7,217 bases of DNA from Candidatus Bipolaricaulota bacterium. Its GTDB lineage: Bacteria > Bipolaricaulota > Bipolaricaulia > Bipolaricaulales > Bipolaricaulaceae. The notes under the pieces are model-generated. The model searched no databases, was not told the DNA's origin, and saw nothing but the letters and a program-made list of their open reading frames with translations. The DNA lies in NCBI GenBank assembly GCA_021163465.1, contig JAGGWU010000145.1, positions 1-7,217 on the forward strand, in the 5' to 3' direction. Made by a program: the position numbers and the translations under genes. Position 1 is the stretch's first letter; each line of letters opens with the position of its first letter. Positions 1 to 4,820 of the stretch are shown piece by piece.

Positions 1-95
1 GAGACGTTCCCCGAGCTCCCGACCACCAGCCCCAGCTCCCACATCCTCCGCGCCGCACGGGCCACCCGTTCCCGGAAGACCCTTCCCCCACGCAT
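1..95 (-). CDS. Class II aldolase/adducin-family protein, N-terminal fragment (cut by window edge)
   Basis: The minus-strand ATG at 95-93 shares its A with the TGA of the adenosylhomocysteinase gene (TGATG), so translation is probably coupled. Only 31 codons lie inside the window. They read as a helix with VARAARRMWELGL, followed by VVGSSGNVS. A helix of the type RxLxxxGLVxGxSGN(V/I)S opens the zinc-dependent class II aldolase fold, which includes L-fuculose-1-phosphate aldolase, L-ribulose-5-phosphate epimerase and methylthioribulose-1-phosphate dehydratase (MtnB). The GN in SGN belongs to the phosphate-binding loop in this family. Family membership is well supported by this motif, but substrate cannot be told from the fragment and the zinc histidines lie outside. 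Inference from the neighbour: a role in methylthioribulose-phosphate or 5-deoxyribulose-phosphate salvage would fit next to SAH hydrolysis. A general sugar-phosphate aldolase is equally possible. Confidence 0.75.
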   Translation of the reverse strand, partial: MRGGRVFRERVARAARRMWELGLVVGSSGNV

Positions 96-1321
96 CAGCT
101 CAGGCCCAGATACCTCTTCTGCTCCTCGGTGAGGGAGTCGATACGGACGCCGTTCGCCTCGAGGAACCTCCGCGCCACCCCCTCGTCGATCTCCCGGGGG
201 ACGGGGTAGACCCCGGGACGCAGCTCCCCCCCGTGCTCCAGGAGCCAGCGCAGGGAAAGCGCCTGGAGGGCGAAGGAGATGTCCATGATTTCGGCGGGAT
301 GCCCATCCCCTGCTGCCAGGTTCACCAAGCGCCCCTGGGCGAGGAGATAAAACTTTTTTCCGTTGGGAAGGGTGAATTCCTCCACGTTATCCCGCACGTG
401 CCGGGACCGAGCACGATCCCGGAGGGTCCGCACGTCGATCTCTACATCGAAGTGGCCCGCATTGGCGAGGACAAGCCCGTCTTTCGCTTCAAGGAGAGCT
501 TCGTAGGGCACCGCGTCGATGCACCCGGTGGCGGTGACAAGGAAATCTGCTTCCCGGATGGCCTCACGTAATGGCGCGACGGAGAACCCATCCATCAAGG
601 CCTCGGCGGCCCGGATCGGATCCACTTCCGAGACTACCACCCGTGCGCCCAATCCCCGAGCCCGCAGGGCAATCCCCCGGCCGCACCACCCGTAACCCAC
701 CACCAATACCACCTTGCCCGCCACCAGGAGGTTCGTGGCCCTCATGATGGCGTCCCAGGTGGACTGGCCCGTACCGTAGCGGTTATCGAAGAGGTACTTC
801 ATCTTGGCATCGTTCACTGCCACGGCAGGGTAACGGAGCCTTCCGTTCGCGGCGAGCTTCTGCAGTCGAACCACCCCGGTGGTGGTTTCCTCACAGATTC
901 CCACGGTCTCGTTTCCCCAAGCAGCGCACTCGTCGTGAAGGAGGGCGGTGAGATCTCCCCCATCGTCCAGTACAAGATGGGGCTTTATGGCAAGGGTACG
1001 TTTGAGATCTTTCCAGTATTGTTCTTCCGAAACACCGTGTTTCGCGTAGACGGAAAGTCCCTCGTCCTTCAGGGCCTCCACCACATCGTCCTGTGTGGAG
1101 AGGGGATTGGAACCGGTAACGGCTACCTCCGCTCCTCCGGCGGCCAGGGCCAGGGCCAACCGCGCGGTCTTGGCTTCCAAGTGGACGGATACGGCGATCC
1201 TGACGCCGGAAAGGGGCTTTTCCCGGGCGAACTCCTCCTCGATGTGCGCAAGGAGGGGCATATGGGCGCGTACCCACGATACCTTTTTCTTTCCCCGCTC
1301 GAGGATTTCCCTTTGATTCAT
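95..1321 (-). CDS. ahcY: Adenosylhomocysteinase (SAH hydrolase), archaeal/Thermotoga-like short form
   Basis: This cytosolic enzyme reversibly splits S-adenosylhomocysteine, the product of methyltransferases, into homocysteine and adenosine, using tightly bound NAD. The chosen start gives 408 residues. Visible motifs, counted from that start: HLEAKTA (about 47-53), LSTQDD (75-80), DDGGD (119-123), CEETTTG (143-149), the substrate/NAD loop NDAKMKYLFDNRYGTGQS (170-187), the Rossmann motif GYGWCGRG (209-216), NAGHFD (287-292) and NLAAGDGHP (334-342). YGTGQS replaces the YGCRES found in eukaryotic and most bacterial enzymes, and the tail ends in KRYLGLS rather than DHYRY; both are traits of the archaeal/Thermotoga type. 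The reading frame is open back to 1393, but the ATG at 1321 fits the family's N-terminus (MNQREILERG..) and clears the transporter stop by 13 nt, whereas 1393 would overlap it. The SD is weak (CAGG abutting the ATG). The gene is probably co-transcribed with the transporter upstream and is coupled to the aldolase downstream. Confidence 0.96.
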   Translation of the reverse strand: MNQREILERGKKKVSWVRAHMPLLAHIEEEFAREKPLSGVRIAVSVHLEAKTARLALALAAGGAEVAVTGSNPLSTQDDVVEALKDEGLSVYAKHGVSEEQYWKDLKRTLAIKPHLVLDDGGDLTALLHDECAAWGNETVGICEETTTGVVRLQKLAANGRLRYPAVAVNDAKMKYLFDNRYGTGQSTWDAIMRATNLLVAGKVVLVVGYGWCGRGIALRARGLGARVVVSEVDPIRAAEALMDGFSVAPLREAIREADFLVTATGCIDAVPYEALLEAKDGLVLANAGHFDVEIDVRTLRDRARSRHVRDNVEEFTLPNGKKFYLLAQGRLVNLAAGDGHPAEIMDISFALQALSLRWLLEHGGELRPGVYPVPREIDEGVARRFLEANGVRIDSLTEEQKRYLGLS

Positions 1322-1334
1322 CCTGAAGCTTAGG

Positions 1335-2219
1335 TTAACCCAAAGCTCCGCCTCCTCCCAGGCCCCGGGAGATCCCGAAAAGCACCAGACCAATCCCGAG
1401 CCCCTGAAGCACCCCGATCCCTTCGCCGAAGATCAGGAAAGCCCAAAGGGAGCTTAAAACGGGCTCACCCAAGGTCACCAAAGCCACCGATGCCGCAGAA
1501 AGGTACTTCAGGGCCCAGTTGAGGGAGGTGTGGCCCAGGAGTTGGGGACCTAAGGCGAGGAGGAAGAGCCAGGGCCAATCGCTTCTTGCGGGCAAAAAGG
1601 CCCCCCGGAAAAAGAGCCCGAGATAGGCCAGAAGGAGAAGGGCAGCGGTGGTGTAGGAAAGGGTGATGTACGGAAGGAGCCCCAGCTCCTGCCGGACCCG
1701 CCGGCCCACGAGCAGATACGCCGCAGCCATCGCCGCTCCAAGCAAGGCCAGCACATCCCCCCAGAACGCCTTGCCTCCAACGGCGAAGTCTCCCCACCCG
1801 ATCAGCACCGCTCCCGCGGTGGAGAGGACGATCCCTTCCCAGAGCGCCCGGGTCGGCCGCTCCCCGAGGGCGATGGAAAGAAGGCCCACGAAGAGGGGGC
1901 TCGTGGACACCAAAACCACCGAGCTCGCCACCGTGGTGTACCGGAGCGATGCGATCCAAAAGGAAAAATGGAGGGCGAGGAAAAGCCCGGAGAGGATGGA
2001 AAGGAGCGCGTGGCTTCGTCCGATGGGCGGTCGCCTCCGGCGGAGGAGGAACGGGAGCAGGAGAACGGCCGCAATGGTCAACCGCCATGCAGCCACCGCG
2101 GCGGCGGGGGATGAGGTGAGCCGTATCATGATGGCAGCAAAGGATATGCAGATAAGACCAACGGATAAGAAGATCGCGGTGTTTAAGCTGGAGGGTTGGT
2201 CTCGAAACATCTCCCTCAC
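1335..2219 (-). CDS. DMT-superfamily (EamA/RhaT-type) transporter
   Basis: A very hydrophobic 294-residue protein, the usual length for EamA permeases, with about ten predicted membrane helices arranged as two tandem five-helix repeats. The first repeat starts near residue 13 (TAIFLSVGLICISFAAIMIR) and the second near 150 (FWGDVLALLGAAMAAAYLL). The second repeat ends with the characteristic ALVTLGEPVLSSLWAFLIFGE segment, typical of the last EamA helices. The short arginine stretch RRRRPP after helix 2 fits a cytoplasmic loop. The family exports or imports amino acids, nucleosides, sugars and other small metabolites, and the substrate cannot be read from sequence. Position upstream of ahcY makes a methionine-cycle or nucleoside metabolite an attractive guess, but only a guess. 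The start is a GTG at 2219-2217 whose TG forms part of the patatin-remnant TGA (GTGA overlap). An in-frame ATG at 2210-2208 is an alternative. A GGGAG and a closer TGGAG lie upstream of the GTG. Confidence 0.9.
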   Translation of the reverse strand: MREMFRDQPSSLNTAIFLSVGLICISFAAIMIRLTSSPAAAVAAWRLTIAAVLLLPFLLRRRRPPIGRSHALLSILSGLFLALHFSFWIASLRYTTVASSVVLVSTSPLFVGLLSIALGERPTRALWEGIVLSTAGAVLIGWGDFAVGGKAFWGDVLALLGAAMAAAYLLVGRRVRQELGLLPYITLSYTTAALLLLAYLGLFFRGAFLPARSDWPWLFLLALGPQLLGHTSLNWALKYLSAASVALVTLGEPVLSSLWAFLIFGEGIGVLQGLGIGLVLFGISRGLGGGGALG

Positions 2220-2818
2220 GGCTCCAGGAGCTCCCGCAGGCGTGGGAGAAGGCGTTTCATCTCTCGATATCCCGCCTCCACCGCCCGGCCGATGTTAACG
2301 TAGCGGGGCGGATTGGGGCCAAAACGGGGTTGGAGGAGATCCGGCTTCAGGGTTTCGGCCTCGAGTTGGGAGATGCGTTTCTGGAAGACAGTGGCCATTT
2401 GGAAAAGCACCTTGAACACGTTCGGGTTTGAGAACCGTTTCTCCGGAGGACAAACGAGCACGTCCACTGCCACCACCACCTCGGCTCCCAGGGAACGGGC
2501 CGCTTCTACCGGTAGCGGATCTACTACGCCACCATCGATGAGCCATCGTCCATTCCAGGCACGTGGCACTACGAGGCCGGGGACCGCACTGGAAGCGCAG
2601 ATGGCCTCGGCCAACGGATCCTCCCTAATCCAAACGGCATTGCCTGTGGCCAGGTCCGTGGCCACCGCGATGAACGGAATCTCGAGGTCTTCGATACGCA
2701 CGTCCCCTACCAGTTTCTTGACGGCGCGCAGCAGGGAGTTACCGGAGGTCCAACCTCGCCAAACGGGGCCGGGGAGGAGGTGCCGCCCGACGCCATACCA
2801 AGCTTTTTTGGTGGCAAG
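2216..2818 (-). pseudogene. Patatin-like phospholipase (RssA type), 5'-truncated remnant lacking the catalytic serine
   Basis: The C-terminal two thirds of a bacterial patatin-like protein is clear: EIPFIAVATDLATGNAV, then ASSAVPGLVVP, then WLIDGGVVDPLPVEAARSLG. The last holds the DGG motif with the dyad aspartate, followed by VVVAVDV and a helical C-terminus. Full-length relatives of about 260-320 residues begin with a glycine-rich oxyanion loop and a GxSxG nucleophile elbow about 100 residues before this core. Neither is present: the space is occupied by the ferredoxin gene and its terminator. The open frame formally extends to an ATG at 2899, but its first 27 codons run through the 3' end of ferredoxin and the terminator stem and look non-protein. 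Between the terminator and the core I find no in-frame ATG, GTG or TTG until a GTG at 2701. An active hydrolase is therefore very unlikely. The remaining frame is uninterrupted, suggesting a fairly recent truncation, or that the remnant is kept because the downstream GTG overlaps its stop. Confidence 0.8.
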
Positions 2819-2825
2819 GGGACGT

Positions 2826-2854
2826 AAAAAGGGGCGGGGTTGCCCCCGCCCCTT
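2826..2854 (-). terminator. Intrinsic terminator of the ferredoxin gene
   Basis: On the minus strand a perfect 11-bp stem (AAGGGGCGGGG, 4-nt loop GCAA, CCCCGCCCCTT) is followed directly by a T-run: five T at 2830-2826, two of them in the stem. It lies 14 nt after the ferredoxin stop. The opposite strand has no matching T-run, so it acts on minus-strand transcription. Confidence 0.88.
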
Positions 2855-2868
2855 GGCCGCACGGGACC

Positions 2869-3051
2869 TCACTCCCTGCTGATAGCGCTTACCGGGCACT
2901 GATCGATGGCCTCGTCCACACAGGGGAGGGATTCGTCGGCTCCGGCCTTCACATGGGAGAGCCCATCGTCACCGATTTCGAAGACATCCGGGCAAACCTG
3001 CGCACATAGCCCACAGCCGGTACAAAGGTTCTCGTCCACCTTGATGGCCAT
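2869..3051 (-). CDS. Ferredoxin, single [4Fe-4S] cluster, Thermotoga-like
   Basis: A 60-residue soluble electron carrier. The cluster ligands are the C10xxC13xxC16 triad (LCTGCGLC) and C52 in QCPVSAI. C20 (VCPD) and C44 (LPCVDEA) are two further cysteines. In the ferredoxins of Thermotoga maritima and Desulfovibrio gigas, cysteines in these places form a disulfide, and the segment that would bind a second cluster is replaced by other secondary structure, as the single cysteine set here indicates. The protein is strongly acidic (pairs such as DE and DD), as expected for a low-potential carrier in the cytoplasm serving pyruvate:ferredoxin oxidoreductase, hydrogenase or similar enzymes; which partner cannot be told here. 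The ATG at 3051 is set by GGAGG four bases upstream. The gene stands alone between its own promoter and its own terminator, which suggests independent and probably high expression. Confidence 0.96.
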   Translation of the reverse strand: MAIKVDENLCTGCGLCAQVCPDVFEIGDDGLSHVKAGADESLPCVDEAIDQCPVSAISRE

Positions 3052-3055
3052 GGTA

Positions 3056-3060
3056 CCTCC
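3056..3060 (-). promoter_or_regulatory. Shine-Dalgarno site of the ferredoxin gene
   Basis: The minus-strand sequence AAGGAGG ends four bases (TACC) before the ATG at 3051. It is a full-strength site and supports that start. Confidence 0.85.
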
Positions 3061-3073
3061 TTATGTGAGTTGA

Positions 3074-3086
3074 AGTTCGCCGAACT
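3074..3086. promoter_or_regulatory. Operator-like palindrome overlapping the ferredoxin promoter
   Basis: AGTTCG-C-CGAACT has perfect 6-bp arms around one central base. It covers the last half of the -10 hexamer and the expected transcription start of the ferredoxin promoter. A repressor bound here would block RNA polymerase. No regulator can be named. The half-sites resemble GTTCG/CGAAC of the Bacillus-type LexA box, but with inverted order and 1-nt spacing, so it is not that box. Confidence 0.4.
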
Positions 3087-3112
3087 ATACCCCAAGGAGA
3101 TAACGTAGCCAA
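3084..3112 (-). promoter_or_regulatory. Sigma-70-type promoter for the ferredoxin gene
   Basis: On the minus strand TTGGCT (3112-3107) is separated by exactly 17 bp from TATAGT (3089-3084). The predicted start is near 3077, giving a leader of about 25 nt that contains the GGAGG. Confidence 0.7.
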
Positions 3113-3123
3113 ACGGAAGTGGC

Positions 3124-3297
3124 TCAGGCCCGGGAGGGCCGGAGCCTCAAGGAGGCGAAGGGCATGCCGGACCGGCGGGTGCGTTGGACCCGGGCGCGAC
3201 GGGCTTCCTGAAGAAGCCGGTGTTTTTCGAGCCGCCGCTGTATTTCCGCCTCCCGGGCCTTGGCCGCCACCTCAGCTAGGTAAAGCTCGCACAGCAT
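3124..3297 (-). CDS. Small basic helical protein of unknown function
   Basis: I do not recognise this gene. From the ATG at 3297 it encodes 57 residues: a short N-terminal MLCELYLAEV, then a long arginine- and lysine-rich stretch (AAKAREAEIQRRLEKHRLLQ and on) with heptad-like spacing of A/I/L that suggests an amphipathic helix or short coiled coil, and a basic tail ending RLRPSRA. There is one cysteine (C3), no signal peptide, no membrane segment and no domain motif. The frame opens at 3387, but GGAGG at 3310-3306 lies 8 nt before the ATG at 3297 and only 2 nt before the in-frame ATG at 3303, so 3297 is preferred. It has its own promoter-like sequence upstream. The strong SD and the promoter together argue that it is a real gene. 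It resembles in general form other short Arg/Glu-rich proteins of high-GC bacteria; nucleic-acid or membrane-surface binding is conceivable but unproven. Confidence 0.6.
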   Translation of the reverse strand: MLCELYLAEVAAKAREAEIQRRLEKHRLLQEARRARVQRTRRSGMPFASLRLRPSRA

Positions 3298-3305
3298 ACC
3301 CATCA

Positions 3306-3310
3306 CCTCC
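3306..3310 (-). promoter_or_regulatory. Shine-Dalgarno site that decides the start of the small basic protein
   Basis: The minus-strand AAGGAGGTG has its GGAGG core eight bases before the ATG at 3297 and two bases before the ATG at 3303. Normal spacing selects 3297. Confidence 0.75.
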
Positions 3311-3377
3311 TTGCCTTTGGTTTCGGGAAAACGGAAGCTACACGACGGTGATACCAGGGAAGTCCGCGGACATTTAA

Positions 3378-3406
3378 AATTTAACAACTAAACGGGGAGG
3401 AGTCAA
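3378..3406 (-). promoter_or_regulatory. Sigma-70-type promoter for the small basic protein
   Basis: TTGACT (3406-3401) is followed after 17 bp by TAAATT (3383-3378) on the minus strand, inside a locally AT-rich patch that stands out from the GC-rich surroundings. It would give a leader of about 75 nt. A perfect 10-bp palindrome, GTCCGCGGAC (3362-3371), lies at the predicted transcription start. Confidence 0.6.
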
Positions 3407-3506
3407 AGTTCGGCCTCGTTGAAAAACATCCGTCGTAGTTTCACCCGTGTGTTTTCGGCTAACCTCGAGGCATGCGGGGGCAAGGCTATGAGCCGACGGA
3501 TGAGCG
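3407..3506. other. Intergenic stretch upstream of the transposase remnant
   Basis: About 100 bases between the small-protein promoter and the transposase remnant. All frames give short, unrecognisable peptides. It may be the eroded left part of the insertion sequence. No RNA gene, terminator or repeat array is seen. Confidence 0.4.
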
Positions 3507-3767
3507 ATGTTGGTGGTGGATGGGAACGGGATTCCCCCGGCACCCTCCATCTCCCGGGCCGAGGTGGGGCTGGCCCAGGAGACTTTGGAGCGGGTACCGC
3601 GGAGGAGCCGCAAAGGCCGGCGCAAATGGGCGGATGAGTACAAGAAAAGATGGCGGGTGGAGAGGACCTTCGCCCGGCTCGGCAACTTCAGGAGGCTGGC
3701 CATGATGTACGAAGCCCTCTGCATCCTGGCCTGTATCATCGTTTGCTTGGGGGAACTTTTGGAATGA
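3507..3767 (+). pseudogene. Decayed DDE transposase (IS4/IS5 superfamily), 5'-truncated and internally deleted
   Basis: The frame starts with LVVDGNGIPPAPSISRAEVG, matching the segment of IS4/IS5-type transposases usually written as HLLVDGxGIPLAxxVTxAxxHD. It then jumps to RKWADEYKKRWRVERTFARLGNFRRL, the C-terminal part that carries the catalytic glutamate (E52 of this frame, in VERTF). The intervening roughly 60-70 residues, including the second aspartate (normally in a DKGYDS-type motif), are missing, as is everything before LVVDG, including the first aspartate. The C-terminal hydrophobic helix (CILACIIVCLGELL) remains. An in-frame TGA lies at 3501-3503, just upstream of the first ATG. With one of three catalytic residues the protein cannot transpose. 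I find no convincing terminal inverted repeats or target duplication, so element borders are unknown. The remnant sits exactly where the coding strand switches. Confidence 0.75.
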
Positions 3768-3834
3768 CTTCGAAGCCGGGCGTTATGCCGTGTCAGAGTC
3801 CTGGCGTCCAAACGGGACAATGCCCGAGTAGGGA

Positions 3835-3841
3835 GAGGAGG
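3835..3841 (+). promoter_or_regulatory. Shine-Dalgarno site of the nucleotidyltransferase gene
   Basis: GAGGAGG ends seven bases before the ATG at 3849, a near-ideal site that fixes this start. The 80 bases between the transposase remnant and this gene show no clear -35/-10 pair. Confidence 0.75.
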
Positions 3842-3848
3842 AAGGGAT

Positions 3849-4760
3849 ATGGAAGCACCCGCGTTGGTGGTGATGGCGGCGGGGGTAGGGTCCCGCTTCG
3901 GGGGACCGAAGCAGCTCGAGCCCATCGGGCCGAACGGGGAAACGTTCAGTGATTATGCGGTCTATGACGCCCTGCAGGCCGGGTTCGGGAAAGTAGTCTT
4001 TATCCTGAGCGAAGGGGTCGAGGAGGCGTTCCGCGGTCGGGTGGGGAAAAGGATCGAAAAGCGATGCCCCGTGAAGTACGCCATCCAACGGCTCGAGGAC
4101 CTCCCCACGGGGTTCTCGGTCCCCCCGGGGAGGGAAAAGCCCTGGGGCACGGCCCACGCGATCCTCTCTTGCAAGGATGTCCTGGATACCCCCTTCGCCG
4201 TGGTAAACGCCGATGACTTCTACGGGCGGAAGGCCTTCGTGGCCATGGCCCGCTGTCTTGGGGAACTGGGGGAGGGAACTCCCCTGCGTGGGTGTCTCGT
4301 GGCTTACCGGGTCGAGAAAACCCTGAGCGAACACGGGCCGGTCACCCGGGGAATCTGCGAGGTCGATGGGAACGGTTACCTCCTCCGGATCGAGGAGCGA
4401 CGGGGAGTGCAACGGTTGGGGGAAAGGATCGTAGCCCGCGATAACGGTGAAGAAATAGAAATTCCACCGGGGACCCCGGTTTCCATGAACATGTGGGGGT
4501 TCACGCCCGCCATCTTCGCCGAGCTCGAAGCCCGGTTTCCCCGGTTCCTGAGGAAGCACCGTGACGACATCTCAACGGCGGAGTTCCTCCTCCCGGAGGT
4601 GGTGGGGGAGCTCGTGCGGGAGGGCCGGATGCGGGTGAGGGTAGTCCCCACCGATGAGGGGTGGTTCGGGATTACCTACCGCGAGGATCGGGAGGAGGCG
4701 AGGGCCAGGATCCGGGAACTCATCGACCGTGGGCTTTACCCGAGAAAACTTTGGGATTGA
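3849..4760 (+). CDS. Sugar-1-phosphate nucleotidyltransferase (NTP_transferase fold)
   Basis: The 303-residue cytosolic protein has the hallmarks of sugar nucleotidyltransferases, which join NTP and a sugar-1-phosphate to give NDP-sugar and pyrophosphate. It has the glycine-rich nucleotide loop VMAAGVGSRFGGPKQ (8-22), PWGTAHA (98-104), the metal-binding VVNADDFYG (118-126), the sugar-side strand VSMNMWGF (211-218) and a C-terminal EGWFGITYREDREEARARI (270-288). Clostridial and other anaerobe proteins of this form (GSRFGG-KQ-EPIGPNGE) are usually annotated only as nucleotidyltransferase. They differ from GalU and RmlA in the loop, which is GSRFGGPKQ rather than GxGTRxxPxT, and lack a C-terminal beta-helix. 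Galactokinase lies 60 nt downstream on the same strand, so the likely substrate is galactose-1-phosphate or another hexose-1-phosphate with UTP. That substrate assignment is inference; the enzyme class is secure. Confidence 0.88.
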   Translation: MEAPALVVMAAGVGSRFGGPKQLEPIGPNGETFSDYAVYDALQAGFGKVVFILSEGVEEAFRGRVGKRIEKRCPVKYAIQRLEDLPTGFSVPPGREKPWGTAHAILSCKDVLDTPFAVVNADDFYGRKAFVAMARCLGELGEGTPLRGCLVAYRVEKTLSEHGPVTRGICEVDGNGYLLRIEERRGVQRLGERIVARDNGEEIEIPPGTPVSMNMWGFTPAIFAELEARFPRFLRKHRDDISTAEFLLPEVVGELVREGRMRVRVVPTDEGWFGITYREDREEARARIRELIDRGLYPRKLWD

Positions 4761-4784
4761 CCAAAAACCGGCAAGCTCTAGAAA
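4757..4784 (+). promoter_or_regulatory. Possible promoter for galactokinase
   Basis: TTGACC (4757-4762), overlapping the nucleotidyltransferase stop, is followed after 16 bp by TAGAAA (4779-4784). It could drive galactokinase separately in addition to read-through. The -10 match is only moderate. Confidence 0.35.
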
Positions 4785-4820
4785 GCTTTTCCACTCGGTC
4801 CAACGGCGGGAGTTGCTGGG

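Noticed and set aside
1322..1393. 24-residue N-terminal extension of adenosylhomocysteinase
   Set aside because: It would overlap the end of the transporter gene, its peptide (Trp/Ser/Gly-rich) is not part of the family, and the ATG at 1321 matches the expected N-terminus.
2826..2854. Bidirectional terminator
   Set aside because: The plus-strand side of the stem is followed by TTGG-type sequence only as part of the stem, without a T-run, so only minus-strand termination is supported.
2821..2899. N-terminal 26-27 codons of the open patatin frame
   Set aside because: They run through the terminator hairpin and the end of the ferredoxin gene, and the peptide is Arg/Pro/Gly-rich with no patatin features.
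3074..3086. LexA (SOS) box at the ferredoxin promoter
   Set aside because: The Bacillus-type box is CGAAC-4 nt-GTTCG. Here the half-sites are in the opposite order with one base between them.
3411..3778. Possible imperfect terminal inverted repeats of the IS relic (CGGCCTCGTTG at 3411 and CGGCTTCGAAG on the other strand at 3778-3768)
   Set aside because: Only 8 of 11 positions match, there is no flanking target duplication, and the right copy contains its own small palindrome. Chance similarity is likely.
3374..3925. 183-codon minus-strand open frame across the transposase remnant
   Set aside because: It is antisense to the transposase relic and to the start of the nucleotidyltransferase, and has a low-complexity Ser/Arg/Thr composition with no recognisable motif. 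This is typical of shadow frames in GC-rich DNA.
3783..4559. 258-codon minus-strand open frame antisense to the nucleotidyltransferase
   Set aside because: Composition is that of an antisense frame and the plus-strand gene has complete family motifs plus a strong SD.
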